Positions 17,152-26,066 of a DNA stretch of 64,000 nucleotides are shown here, piece after piece; position 1 is the first letter of the stretch, and every line of letters begins with the position of its first letter. A program made the position numbers and the translations under genes. Source of the DNA: Gelidibacter salicanalis (GTDB lineage: Bacteria; Bacteroidota; Bacteroidia; Flavobacteriales; Flavobacteriaceae); assembly GCF_007997285.1 (NCBI RefSeq), contig NZ_VORX01000005.1:62001-126000 (forward strand), given 5' to 3'. The notes under the pieces were generated by a model. The model saw nothing but the letters and a program-made list of their open reading frames with translations, did no database searches and was not told where the DNA came from.

Positions 17152-17946
17152 TTATTCTATAACCGCCTTGTCAGAATTGACAAAGTTCCAATGGATGTAG
17201 CGCTCCTCATCAAACGGAATGCCCCCAAAAATATACACCGTCGTATCCGGCTCCATTTCAAAAGAACACAGCGTACTATCTTTAGCGACCAAAATTTGTT
17301 TAGGTCCGTAGTTATAACCGTCTGCATTTATGCTGCCATTTAGGATGTATAGGGCACTTTCGCCGTACAAATCTTCGCCAATGGTTATCTGCTGTTTGTC
17401 TGTACTTTTTATTTCAATAAAATACAATTCACTGTGTACCGGAACTGGCGATGTTTTGTCGAAGGCTTTTCCGGCAATTAATTTAAACTGTGCGCCTTGC
17501 TCAGTCCATTGCGGAATCTCTTGTTCTTCAATGTGAAAAAAAGTGGGCTCAGAGTGCTCTAAGTGTTTAGGCAATGCTACCCAAATTTGGAGGCCGTGCA
17601 AGGTCTTTTCAGAATCCCGTAAATATTCAGGAGTTCTTTCAGAATGGACCACGCCCTTACCGGCAGTCATCCAATTGACCGCGCCTGGTTTAATTTCGAC
17701 ATCAGACCCCAAGCTATCTTTATGCTGAATGGAGCCTTCAAAAAGATAGGTCAGTGTAGAAAGTCCAATATGTGGGTGGGGTGGGACATCAAGATGTTCA
17801 TCTTTACTCATTTTAGCAGGCCCCATATGGTCGATAAAAGTAAATGGCCCTACCGCGCGTTTTTGACGGAATGGTAATAAACGGCCTACCATAAAGTTCC
17901 CGATATCGGCAGCGCGTTCTTCTATAATTATTTCAGTATTAGACAT
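17152..17946 (-). CDS. Pirin family protein, shortened by in-frame TAA
   Basis: This 264-residue bicupin has pirin marks LLPFRQKRAVGPFTFIDHMGP, VPPHPHIGLSTLTYLFEG (metal His residues), MTAGKGVVHSER and LQIWVALP. A second cupin half follows, with IFGGIPFDEERYIHWNFVNSDK. The frame stops at TAA after KAVIE, just where the family tail AKxDW begins. That tail is still encoded in frame beyond the stop. The missing 32 residues form the last helix and may not be essential for fold or metal binding. Translated together with the TMEM175-type gene downstream and 27 bp after the GNAT gene. Function: pirin-type metal protein of uncertain role. Confidence 0.85.
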   Translation of the reverse strand: MSNTEIIIEERAADIGNFMVGRLLPFRQKRAVGPFTFIDHMGPAKMSKDEHLDVPPHPHIGLSTLTYLFEGSIQHKDSLGSDVEIKPGAVNWMTAGKGVVHSERTPEYLRDSEKTLHGLQIWVALPKHLEHSEPTFFHIEEQEIPQWTEQGAQFKLIAGKAFDKTSPVPVHSELYFIEIKSTDKQQITIGEDLYGESALYILNGSINADGYNYGPKQILVAKDSTLCSFEMEPDTTVYIFGGIPFDEERYIHWNFVNSDKAVIE

Positions 17947-17973
17947 GTGTTGTAGTATGGTTTTAAGTTAGGA

Positions 17974-18258
17974 TTAAGCTAAGACGTCTCTAATGCTTTC
18001 ATCTTTGTCAAATCTTGCTTTGGCATAAGGACAGAGTGGAATGATTTTAGAAGCGTTGTCCCGCGCATATTCTACCCCTGCCATGACCAATTGTCTGGCG
18101 TAACCTTTGCCTTCAAACTTATCGTTTACTTCAGTATGGTCAATTATGAATTTCTCTGTTCCGGCCCAAGTAAAGGTCATTTCGCCAGCTTCTTCATCAT
18201 TAGCATAAATAACGAACCGTCCTTTTTTACCGTTGTCTTCTCGTTCTATACGTGTCAT
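17974..18258 (-). CDS. Small GNAT-family N-acetyltransferase (NATD1/YjdJ-like)
   Basis: This 94-residue protein matches the mini-GNAT family (Acetyltransf_CG). It has FIIDHTEVNDKFEGKGYARQLV, where the GKG part of the acetyl-CoA loop sits, and the hallmark IPLCPYAKARFDK near the C-terminus. Family members are about 90-100 residues, so it is full length. The acceptor is unknown. It is encoded between DUF5996 and the pirin gene with spacings of 53 and 27 bp, consistent with one transcript. Confidence 0.88.
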   Translation of the reverse strand: MTRIEREDNGKKGRFVIYANDEEAGEMTFTWAGTEKFIIDHTEVNDKFEGKGYARQLVMAGVEYARDNASKIIPLCPYAKARFDKDESIRDVLA

Positions 18259-18311
18259 TGTTATGTGTAATTTAGTGTGTTTATAAAATGATTCACAATA
18301 GCTGTGAACCG

Positions 18312-19229
18312 CTATATTTTCTCTAGCTTAAATTTAAATTTCTCGATATCCCAATCGGCAAGTTTGGCCGCGTGGTCATAACTGTTGCGTAAAAATTCTA
18401 ATAAGGTTTCAGAAGGGTTTTCGGATTTTTGAACATCTTCATAGGTCAAAATAAATTCCCCAAGGTCGTCATGAAAATAAGCTGAGCTTGGTTTAACCGC
18501 CGCCGCCTTAAATCCATCGGGGGCAGGATAGATATAACTATAAAATGCTGCAAAAGGTACGGCTTCATTACCTGGCCAAAAGCCGCAGCTCATCACTTCA
18601 TGGCTGTAGGCTTCTTGAGTTACCCAGTCTGGCAAATTTGGAATGCCCCCAGGATGTAAGGGTGCTTTCCGTCCTGAAAATCGCGAAATCGCCAAATCAA
18701 AACTACCCCAGAAAAACTGCACATCGCTACTTTTTCCTCTAAATTCAGATCGGTATTGGGTGAAAACCTTATTTACTTTGAGCATGGCTTTGTGAAACTT
18801 AATGGCAGCCTCAGTATCATAAGTGCCTTCATGGTTGTCATGAAACGGAATAGCGCCTTCAATTTCATTAGGAATGGCGTTTATTTTTATGGCTATCCCA
18901 ATTTCTTCCAGGTAGGCTAATACGTTTTTGTAACAACTGGACACTTTCAGGGTCTCGAGATCGAAAGTTTTCTTTTCATCGTCGCTTGAAATGATTTCCA
19001 AACGGTGCTCTAAAAAGTTAAGTACAATTTCGAGTTGCTTGTCCTCAGCGAAAATCGGACCACTGGTCAAACCGTTAGTGGTTACCTTTAAAGTGGCGTG
19101 CCATGAATGATTGATCCACGGATTTAAGGCTAATTTGATTTTACCGATAATTTGGGTCCATAGATGTACCGTTTCGTAAGTGTCCTTTGAGGCTTCAAAA
19201 GACAATTTTGGCCATGTCGTATCTTCCAT
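18312..19229 (-). CDS. DUF5996 family protein
   Basis: This 305-residue soluble protein matches DUF5996. It opens WPKLSFEASKDTYETVHLWTQIIGKIKLAL, followed by NHSWHATLKVTTNGLTSGPI, both conserved in the family. Later blocks are VQFFWGSFDLAISRFSGRKAP, EAYSHEVMSCGFWPGNEAVPFAAFYSYIYP and AAAVKPSSAYFHDDLGEFIL. No enzymatic activity is established for the family and I see no catalytic signature. It is first in a minus-strand run with the GNAT, pirin and TMEM175-type genes. Confidence 0.8.
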   Translation of the reverse strand: MEDTTWPKLSFEASKDTYETVHLWTQIIGKIKLALNPWINHSWHATLKVTTNGLTSGPIFAEDKQLEIVLNFLEHRLEIISSDDEKKTFDLETLKVSSCYKNVLAYLEEIGIAIKINAIPNEIEGAIPFHDNHEGTYDTEAAIKFHKAMLKVNKVFTQYRSEFRGKSSDVQFFWGSFDLAISRFSGRKAPLHPGGIPNLPDWVTQEAYSHEVMSCGFWPGNEAVPFAAFYSYIYPAPDGFKAAAVKPSSAYFHDDLGEFILTYEDVQKSENPSETLLEFLRNSYDHAAKLADWDIEKFKFKLEKI

Positions 19230-19615
19230 AGTTGATAGATTTAAATTGTGTTATTCAAGTTGAATTGTGATAATAAGTCTAAAAGTTAATCAATTTACTG
19301 CTGAAATAATCACTTTTCATAAAGCTTTTAACCTTTGTAGAGGTATACGCAACATATTGAAGTAGCACTTTAAATTGATGTTTTACAAACGTTTAAATGA
19401 TGATCACTATTGGTTAATTGTTATGACCAAGAGATTTCCAAAGTATAGATTCTGTTCCCATAAGGTTTCAATGATTTTAATATCGCTTTTGCCTATTGAA
19501 TATTCAAATTTCCATCCTTAGCAAGTTGGAACATTTCAACAAAAATTTTCTTGTGAAAGATTCTGTTCCGAAAGGCTGCTAATACCGAATAGTAAGACGT
19601 CAATTGCTGAACTTC
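19230..19615. other. Intergenic region, no gene seen
   Basis: This 386-bp AT-rich spacer between the third pirin and DUF5996 should contain the DUF5996 promoter. I see no coding frame, clear hairpin or exact promoter box. Confidence 0.4.
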
Positions 19616-20494
19616 TTAATCTTCTAAATATCCAAACTTCCCGATGTTATAATCGTTAAAGGCTTCAATTAATTCAGCTCTTGTATTCATCACAAAAGGG
19701 CCTTGGGCTGCAATAGGTTCGTTAATTGGTTCACCGCTTAAAACGAGTACCAAGGCATCTTCAGAAGCTTCAATCTTAAAATTCTCCCCATCATTGGCCA
19801 TTAATGCTAAATGATTGGTCAGGGTTTTTTCTTTCTCGTTCACCACAATTGATCCCTCTAAGACGAGGAGTACAGTATTGTAATTTTTAGGAAACTGAAA
19901 ATCTGCTGTGCCTCCTTTAGTCAGCCTTGCGTTAAACATATGTACTGGGGTAAATGTAGATGCTGCACCTTTGGTGTCCTTATATTTTCCAGCAATGACC
20001 TCTATGTTTCCGGCGCCTTCGGGCAGTTGATATACAGGAACATCTTTATGTTTAATGGCCTGATATTTGGGATCGCTCTTTTTGTCTTTGGCAGGTAAAT
20101 TGACCCAAAGTTGCACCATTTGAAAGTCGCCTCCCGTTTTACTCCATTCTTCTTCGTGATACTCTTTATGCAAAACTCCTTTTGCGGCAGTCATCCACTG
20201 AATGTCACCTTCGCCAATAACGCCACCGCCGCCACTGCTGTCGTGGTGAGCCACCCGGCCTTTATAGGCTATGGTTACCGTTTCAAAACCTTTATGCGGG
20301 TGTACACCAACGCCTTTTGGTTTATCTGAAGGCGGGAATGTGTAGGTGGAGTTATAATCCAACATCAAAAAAGGACTCATCCGTTGCATGTCCAAGCGAA
20401 ACCCACTAGGAATAAAATTATGGACGCGAAAACCATCGCCTACAAAATGTGGCGCTCTTGGGCTTGCAATTAATTCGACTGTTTTTGTTGTCAT
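19616..20494 (-). CDS. Pirin family protein (third copy)
   Basis: This 292-residue bicupin has pirin signatures GVGVHPHKGFETVTIAYKG, VAHHDSSGGGGVIGEGDIQWMTAAKGVLHKEYH and MVQLWVNLP. The second half ends GPFVMNTRAELIEAFNDYNIGKFG, the usual tail of this subfamily. The histidines of the metal site are present. The start is set at ATG 20494 (MTTKTVEL); a second ATG lies two codons before. It follows the YceI gene on the same strand (110 bp gap), and the Crp/Fnr regulator is upstream of both. The arrangement suggests redox or electrophile stress response, which is inference. Confidence 0.87.
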   Translation of the reverse strand: MTTKTVELIASPRAPHFVGDGFRVHNFIPSGFRLDMQRMSPFLMLDYNSTYTFPPSDKPKGVGVHPHKGFETVTIAYKGRVAHHDSSGGGGVIGEGDIQWMTAAKGVLHKEYHEEEWSKTGGDFQMVQLWVNLPAKDKKSDPKYQAIKHKDVPVYQLPEGAGNIEVIAGKYKDTKGAASTFTPVHMFNARLTKGGTADFQFPKNYNTVLLVLEGSIVVNEKEKTLTNHLALMANDGENFKIEASEDALVLVLSGEPINEPIAAQGPFVMNTRAELIEAFNDYNIGKFGYLED

Positions 20495-20604
20495 AATCAT
20501 GTGTTTCAAATTAAAAAATAAAGGTCGGCAGTAGGTTTCAGATCGAATTTTCGATGTTTGAAGCACGCCACTACCAACCTTTTATAAGAACTAAAATGTG
20601 CTTA

Positions 20605-21117
20605 TTATTGTTTGATAAATTGAAGGTTTGCAATCAATTTTACCTTGTCACTTACTACAATGTTACCTGCTTCTGTAACAGCGCTCCAGCTAAGGTTATA
20701 ATCTTTACGGTTGATTGTTCCTGTAGCTTCAAAACCTGATTTAGTTTGGCCGTAAGGATCTTCAGCAATACCGTTAAAATCAACATCAAGAGTAATTTCT
20801 TTTGTGGTATTTCTGATGGTCAAATCGCCAACCATTTTCTCTCCGTCAAAAGATTTTGATTTAAAAGTCAATTGTGGATATTTCTCAGCGTTGAAAAAAT
20901 CGTCCGACTTTAAATGAGTGTCTCTATCGTTATTTTTTGTACTGATAGAGTCAATTTTTGCATTGAAAGCGAATTGTGCATCTTTAAAAGTATCATCTCC
21001 TGCTTCAACAGTAGCGTCAAAATCACTGAAGCTTCCAGTTACTGTAGAAATCATCATGTGTTTTACTTTAAATTCGATTTCAGAATGTGTCGGGTCTAAT
21101 TTCCAAGTTGTTTTCAT
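20605..21117 (-). CDS. YceI family lipid-binding-like protein
   Basis: This 170-residue protein spans a complete YceI domain. It opens WKLDPTHSEIEFKVKHMMISTVTGSFSDFDATV, then IDSISTKNNDRDTHLKSDDFFNAEKYPQLTFKS, and ends SDKVKLIANLQFIKQ. The family forms a lipocalin-like barrel that binds isoprenoid or amide-type lipids. No signal peptide is seen, so this copy is probably cytoplasmic. A TAnnTTTG box lies 34 bases upstream of the ATG. It is the neighbour of a pirin and a Crp/Fnr regulator. Confidence 0.88.
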   Translation of the reverse strand: MKTTWKLDPTHSEIEFKVKHMMISTVTGSFSDFDATVEAGDDTFKDAQFAFNAKIDSISTKNNDRDTHLKSDDFFNAEKYPQLTFKSKSFDGEKMVGDLTIRNTTKEITLDVDFNGIAEDPYGQTKSGFEATGTINRKDYNLSWSAVTEAGNIVVSDKVKLIANLQFIKQ

Positions 21118-21151
21118 GTGTATGTGTTTTTATGTGTTTTATAATTTGATA

Positions 21152-21159
21152 CAAACTTA
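21152..21159 (-). promoter_or_regulatory. -7 promoter element TAAGTTTG for YceI gene
   Basis: TAnnTTTG on the minus strand, 34 bases before the ATG at 21117. It probably drives YceI and perhaps the pirin behind it. Confidence 0.5.
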
Positions 21160-21331
21160 CGGCATAACATGATCCTGTGCATTGATCTATGATAAGAAAT
21201 GACTTATTTGAGGATCAGAAGGTTGAAAATAGAATTTAAGATTTTTGTCACTTTATTTTGTGCTAACACTGATCAGGAGCAAGAAATTTAGACGAAGTTA
21301 GAAAGCGTATTTAAAAGGATATTTTAAACGT

Positions 21332-21925
21332 TTATTTTCTAAAATTCTTTTGGGCCAATTCCTTACGGACGCGGCTTAAGCTTTCTGGCGTAATGCCTAA
21401 ATAGGAAGCCACCATGGTTTGAGGGACACGTAAAAGGATGTCTGGATACATTTTTACAAATTCGAGATAGCGTTCTTCTGCGTTAGAGCTCAATAACATA
21501 TGGATGCGGTTTTGTAAATGCCGAATATGATTGTGGAGCAGTTTATTGTTGAATTCCGTAAACCTTGGCAGTTTCTCTGACAGCAAGTTGATAAAAGCTT
21601 GATCTATCATCACGATCTCGCTGACCTCTATGGCTTGAATAAAGTAGGCAGATGACGAATTGAAATAGACACTTTCCCGATCAGAGACAAACCAATTTTC
21701 CGGAGCAAAGGAAATGGTGTGTTCTTTGCCTTTACTGTCTATAGAATACTGCCTTAACAGGCCTTTTTCTATAAAAAAGGTGTGCTTGCTGAATTCATTT
21801 GCTCTTAATAAGAACTCGTCCCGCTTCACTTTTTTAATAGGATATTCAGCGATGAGCACTAAAAGTTCAGCCTCATCAATGCCAAGGTTTGAACTGAGGT
21901 ATTTGATTAGTTTTGGACTGTTCAT
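21332..21925 (-). CDS. Crp/Fnr family transcriptional regulator
   Basis: This 197-residue protein has an N-terminal cyclic-nucleotide-binding-type beta roll (about 20-110; FIEKGLLRQYSIDSKGKEHTISFAPENWFV). A long dimer helix and a winged helix-turn-helix follow (about 150-190; LRVPQTMVASYLGITPESLSRVRKEL). There is no Cys cluster for an Fe-S site, so it is not an oxygen sensor of the Fnr type. The ligand is unknown. It is placed just upstream of YceI and a pirin on the same strand and is a candidate regulator of them. Confidence 0.87.
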   Translation of the reverse strand: MNSPKLIKYLSSNLGIDEAELLVLIAEYPIKKVKRDEFLLRANEFSKHTFFIEKGLLRQYSIDSKGKEHTISFAPENWFVSDRESVYFNSSSAYFIQAIEVSEIVMIDQAFINLLSEKLPRFTEFNNKLLHNHIRHLQNRIHMLLSSNAEERYLEFVKMYPDILLRVPQTMVASYLGITPESLSRVRKELAQKNFRK

Positions 21926-21972
21926 AAAGCTCGCAGTGGTTAGTTAAATTAAAGGCTGAATATTCAATTACC

Positions 21973-21980
21973 CAAAAATA
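21973..21980 (-). promoter_or_regulatory. -7 promoter element TATTTTTG for Crp/Fnr gene
   Basis: TAnnTTTG on the minus strand, 47 bases before the ATG at 21925. No clear -33 element. Confidence 0.4.
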
Positions 21981-22132
21981 CACGAATAAGGATACCTATC
22001 GAAAAATTTTATGTGTTTTGAAATTTTATTTTTTAAATACCATAAGTCTAATGCGCCTAGAGATGACTACGGTCATAGGATATGTAGAAGAAGTCTTATA
22101 TCTTTATTTCACTATAAAAAATCAGTACTCCT

Positions 22133-23800
22133 ATGACAGAAATTCAGATTGCGCAGAGCGTTACCCCAAAACATATCCGAGAAATTGCCGATACACTGAG
22201 GATTCCGGAGGAGAAACTGGAATATTACGGGAATGACAAAGCAAAACTTCCGTTAGATCTTATAGATGACCAGCAGATAAAACTAAGTAAACTCATTTTA
22301 GTTACCGCCATCACGCCGACGCCTCCGGGAGAAGGTAAAACGACCACCTCCATTGGTTTAGCGGATGCACTGAATTTACTGGATCAAAAAGCGACGGTAG
22401 TCATTAGAGAGCCTAGCTTGGGACCTGTATTTGGAATTAAAGGTGGTGCAGCCGGAGGAGGCTGGAGTCAGGTCATTCCAATGGTTGACATCAATCTGCA
22501 TTTTACGGGCGATTTCCACGCTATTGAAAAAGCCAACAATCTGCTATCCGCCCTTATTGAAAATAACATTCAAAGTAAAACGCGAAATTTAGGCATCGAC
22601 CCTAGGACAGTCATTTGGAAACGCTGTATGGATATGAACGACCGCGGTTTACGGACCATCATTGCCGCACTTGGCGGTAAGGCTGGAGGTGTACCTAGAG
22701 AAACTGGTTTTAATATTACGGCAGCTTCGGAGATTATGGCCATATTATGCATGGCATCTGATTTAGAAGATTTGAAGCAGCGTTGCAGTAACATTTATAT
22801 AGGGGACACTTGGGAAGGGACTCCTGTATTTGCCAAAGACCTCAACGCGGAAGGGGCAATGGCCGTATTGTTGAAGGATGCCATGAAGCCCAACTTAGTT
22901 CAAACCTTAGAAGGAAATCCTGCCATCATCCACGGAGGTCCATTTGCCAATATTGCTCAGGGTACTAACTCTATTGTCGCCACAAAAATGGGCATGTCCT
23001 TAAGCGATTATACCGTTACGGAAGCCGGTTTCGGATCGGATTTGGGTGCGGAAAAATTTCTAAATATCAAATGTCGCGCTGCGAGAATTTCGCCCAAAGC
23101 CGTGGTTGTAGTGGCTACTATCCGGGCGCTAAAATACCACGGTGGTAAATCGTTAAAGGAAATCACCCAAGAAGATGTGCACGCACTTATACAAGGTCTC
23201 CCTAATTTAGATGGCCATATTGCCAGCTTGAGAAGTTTTGGAATTCCAATTGTAATGTCAATCAACGTATTTAATACGGATACGGATACGGAAATTCAAA
23301 TTATAAGAGAGCATTGCGAGGCTTTGAACATTCCTGTTGCTTTAAGTTATGGCTGGGAAAAAGGAGGGGCAGGCTGTGTGGATTTGGCGCAAAAAGTGAT
23401 GGTGGCAGCAGCATCCTGTACAGAATCATTCCTGCCTACCTATAATTTAGAAGATACGGTAAGTGTTAAATTAAATAAGATTTGTCAAATCATTTATGGT
23501 GGCGATGCCGTCGTCTTGAGTGATTTGGCTAAAGCCCAATTACGTAAGTATGAAGCTATGGGTTACGGGTTTTTGCCGGTGTGTATGGCGAAAACCGAAA
23601 AAAGCTTTAGCGATGATCAAAAAAGATTGGGAAGACCAAAGCATTTTAATATTCACATTAGGGAATTTGAAATTGCTGCGGGTGCTGGCTTTATTATTCC
23701 AATTGCGGGTAACATGCTGCGAATGCCCGGATTGGCTGCCACACCAGCCGCTGAAAGAATTACCATTGATAAAGACGGTGTTATTGAAGGTCTATTTTAA
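22133..23800 (+). CDS. fhs: Formate--tetrahydrofolate ligase
   Basis: This 555-residue enzyme is full length for the family. It catalyses ATP-dependent formation of 10-formyl-THF from formate and THF in cytoplasmic one-carbon metabolism. The P-loop TPTPPGEGKTTTSIGL lies near 60-75. REPSLGPVFGIKGGAAGGGWSQVIPMVDINLHFTGD follows, and the folate/formate region includes RCMDMNDRGLR and TEAGFGSDLGAEKF. It ends with AGNMLRMPGLAATPAAERI. It is transcribed alone and is followed by a strong terminator. Divergent from the Crp/Fnr gene. Confidence 0.97.
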   Translation: MTEIQIAQSVTPKHIREIADTLRIPEEKLEYYGNDKAKLPLDLIDDQQIKLSKLILVTAITPTPPGEGKTTTSIGLADALNLLDQKATVVIREPSLGPVFGIKGGAAGGGWSQVIPMVDINLHFTGDFHAIEKANNLLSALIENNIQSKTRNLGIDPRTVIWKRCMDMNDRGLRTIIAALGGKAGGVPRETGFNITAASEIMAILCMASDLEDLKQRCSNIYIGDTWEGTPVFAKDLNAEGAMAVLLKDAMKPNLVQTLEGNPAIIHGGPFANIAQGTNSIVATKMGMSLSDYTVTEAGFGSDLGAEKFLNIKCRAARISPKAVVVVATIRALKYHGGKSLKEITQEDVHALIQGLPNLDGHIASLRSFGIPIVMSINVFNTDTDTEIQIIREHCEALNIPVALSYGWEKGGAGCVDLAQKVMVAAASCTESFLPTYNLEDTVSVKLNKICQIIYGGDAVVLSDLAKAQLRKYEAMGYGFLPVCMAKTEKSFSDDQKRLGRPKHFNIHIREFEIAAGAGFIIPIAGNMLRMPGLAATPAAERITIDKDGVIEGLF

Positions 23801-23816
23801 GCTTCAATTAGGCTTT

Positions 23817-23863
23817 TAAAATCCTATGACCAGAATCTATTTCTGGTTGATAGGATTTTTTTA
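23817..23863 (+). terminator. Rho-independent terminator after fhs
   Basis: A two-part stem, AAATCCTAT / ATAGGATTT enclosing CCAGAA / TTCTGG, followed by a run of T. It lies 17 bp after the fhs stop. The symmetric A-run means it may also work on the minus strand. Confidence 0.9.
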
Positions 23864-24036
23864 TTACAAACAGAAAATTACACTCTGTTTGGAGCATCTT
23901 TTAGCCTCCTAAGCGTAAGGTAAAGGTCAATAATTGACCTAAAAATGTAAACTGATATGCTGATTATAATGAGGAAGTCAGATTATTATTGTCTCATATT
24001 CCTTATGACATTTTAAACGGGAAAAAGCAGTGGCAT

Positions 24037-24849
24037 TTACATCATCTTTTTGATGTTTTGCAGGACGCCGCCATCTACCAATATATCAGTACTGTTGATA
24101 AATCGCGCTGCGTCACTCACCAAAAAGTGAACGACATCGGCAACTTCTTCGGGCTGACCATTTCGTTGCAAGGGCGTTGCTTGTTTGATCATTTTCATGC
24201 GTTCAGGATGTTCTTCTGAAGCTTTTAAAGCCATGGGAGTTTCAATAACCCCAGGAGAAACCGTCACAATTCTTGCACCTTTTTCGCCCCATTTCTCTGC
24301 ATTTTTATGCATGAGCAACTGCACACCTCTTTTGACAAAATTATACATGGTGTCTGCATTGTTATTGACCTGATGACTCACGGTCTCGAAAGAATCTGCC
24401 GCTTGAGGATTGGCAAGCGCATTATCATAGGCCTCGTTTGCCGGTACCGTATGGGCCATCATGGACGACAGGAGAACGGCTACGGAACCTTTGGTGGCCA
24501 GCTCATAAAAGGCATCGATTAAAAGTTCAGTGGCAACAAGATCAATGGTATATACTTTACGAAGGTCCTTTGCGCTGCCACTAACTCCAGCAGTGTGAAC
24601 AAGCGCTTTTAGGCTGCCCGCTTTAGACACGAAAGCCGTTAGTTTCTTGATGTCTTCTTTATTGGTGATGTCGCAGCCAATGCCTGAAACATTAAAGCCT
24701 TCTTCTGCCAGTGTGGCAACCGTTTTGTCAACACTATCCTGGGAATAATCTGTGATTATTATAGGTTGATCTTTAAACGTTCTAGCGCAAGCTTGACCGA
24801 TACCCCCGGCGCCTCCTGTGATTACTATTATGTTATTAGTTGTGTTCAT
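24037..24849 (-). CDS. SDR family oxidoreductase
   Basis: This 270-residue classical-type short-chain dehydrogenase has the NAD(P) motif VITGGAGGIGQA and CDITNKEDI. LVHTAGVSG stands in place of the usual NAG motif. Catalytic Ser is in LLSSMMAH, and catalytic Tyr-Lys in MYNFVKRGV. RIVTVSPGVIETPM and SDAARFINSTDILVDGGV follow. A roughly 30-residue insertion separates Ser from Tyr (NEAYDNALANPQAADSFETV...), as in 3-alpha-hydroxysteroid-dehydrogenase-like SDRs. The substrate is unknown. It is followed on the same strand by the CxxCH lipoprotein upstream in coordinates (gap 42 bp), probably co-transcribed. Confidence 0.88.
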   Translation of the reverse strand: MNTTNNIIVITGGAGGIGQACARTFKDQPIIITDYSQDSVDKTVATLAEEGFNVSGIGCDITNKEDIKKLTAFVSKAGSLKALVHTAGVSGSAKDLRKVYTIDLVATELLIDAFYELATKGSVAVLLSSMMAHTVPANEAYDNALANPQAADSFETVSHQVNNNADTMYNFVKRGVQLLMHKNAEKWGEKGARIVTVSPGVIETPMALKASEEHPERMKMIKQATPLQRNGQPEEVADVVHFLVSDAARFINSTDILVDGGVLQNIKKMM

Positions 24850-24891
24850 GAGGTTTCATTTTAAATTATAGATTTAATTCCATAATAGGTT

Positions 24892-25386
24892 TTATTTTTG
24901 ATTGATGACCTGAAAATCCTGATTCGTAAACGGCGAGATTTCCGGAATGGTCACCACATTAAATTCCATTTCTACGGCTTGGTGACATGTATTGCAAGCT
25001 TGGGTTAATGAAGTGTAACTTGTCTTAAAGAGTGCGGCATTCTTTTGCTGAATCGCTGCGCTGATGCTATCCAACGGCGGAATAATCATCGATAGCAAGG
25101 CAGTTTCCGTCCGATCACTCTGAAATTTTTGAATGTCTTGAATGGTTTCCATCAGCTCGTGCACTTCAAAGTCGGCCAGTTTCCAGTTTTCATATTGACC
25201 GGCAAACCATAGTTTTGAGTGATGCGTTTGAAGGATGCCCATAAAATCACCAAAACCAGGTTTGTAGGTTTCGGCAAGCTTAGTTTCCAAACTATCAATA
25301 CGGGTTTGCAATGCTTTTGTGTTAGTGTTCTGTTGATGGCAAGAAAAAAACAGAAGGGGTAATAGGCTTAAATAAAGCTGTCTCAT
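24892..25386 (-). CDS. CxxCH lipoprotein, probably monohaem cytochrome-like
   Basis: This 164-residue protein has a lipoprotein signal peptide with lipobox LLFFSCHQQ (Cys near 16). A short coiled-coil-like stretch follows (LQTRIDSLETKLAE), then a helical body. A single haem-attachment motif CNTCH lies near residue 137, close to the C-terminus, like four-helix cytochrome c-prime-type proteins. The start is taken at ATG 25386, since the codons upstream spoil the signal peptide. The partner is unknown. It is 42 bp upstream of the SDR gene. Confidence 0.75.
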   Translation of the reverse strand: MRQLYLSLLPLLFFSCHQQNTNTKALQTRIDSLETKLAETYKPGFGDFMGILQTHHSKLWFAGQYENWKLADFEVHELMETIQDIQKFQSDRTETALLSMIIPPLDSISAAIQQKNAALFKTSYTSLTQACNTCHQAVEMEFNVVTIPEISPFTNQDFQVINQK

Positions 25387-25562
25387 GGTACTATCTTTTA
25401 GTTGTCGAATTTTTGCACGCATATCGTATCCATAGTTTGGCAAGACGTGCTAAAACACTGAAGTTAACAAATTAAAACTAATTTTGAAACCGGAATGCGA
25501 TATTGTACTAATAACAGTGCTAAAACAGATCGCTCTTAATCTATTTTGAAATACTAAAGGCT

Positions 25563-26000
25563 TCAGTTTATCATTTCCAATTGGTACAAGTCGAAATTTT
25601 TTGCCCAATATTCCTTTTCAACATAGACCAATTCAAACCCAAATTTCTCGTAAAACTTGTAAGCAAGTTGCGATGTTCTGACACTAATCAGTTGAATGTT
25701 AGGTTGGCGATTAATATGCTTGATTCGGTGGTGCAATAATGCTTTCCCGATACCCTTACCCTGCGTTTCAGGTGCGACCATATCCCAAGAAATTCTGGCT
25801 TCATGGTCTCCTAAAATGTAATTGATGCCTCCCGCACCAAGAATTTTGGAGTGTTCTTCATATACAAAATAGTCCTCCACTTTGGTGTCCAAATAATCTG
25901 ATAAATCCTGTTCCTCAGCAGGATCAAAATATTCTGGCGTATTCTGAATTAGTAGAGCAATAATTTTTGATTTGTCTTCAGTGCTGTAGTTTCTAATCAT
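25563..26000 (-). CDS. GNAT family N-acetyltransferase
   Basis: This 145-residue GNAT has strand and loop DHEARISWDMVAPETQGKGIGKALLHHRIKHI, including the acetyl-CoA loop QGKGIGKAL. The C-terminal pattern VRTSQLAYKFYEKFGFELVYVEKEYW is that of small-molecule or amino-acid GNATs. The start is ATG 26000; the codon at 26015 is TTG. The acceptor is unknown. It stands alone between the CxxCH lipoprotein and the AAA ATPase. Confidence 0.85.
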   Translation of the reverse strand: MIRNYSTEDKSKIIALLIQNTPEYFDPAEEQDLSDYLDTKVEDYFVYEEHSKILGAGGINYILGDHEARISWDMVAPETQGKGIGKALLHHRIKHINRQPNIQLISVRTSQLAYKFYEKFGFELVYVEKEYWAKNFDLYQLEMIN

Positions 26001-26066
26001 ACTATGAGCGTCCAATTTTAAACACTTATACTAAGCGCGCGTTCCATTATTTGTTTTAAAACCGAG

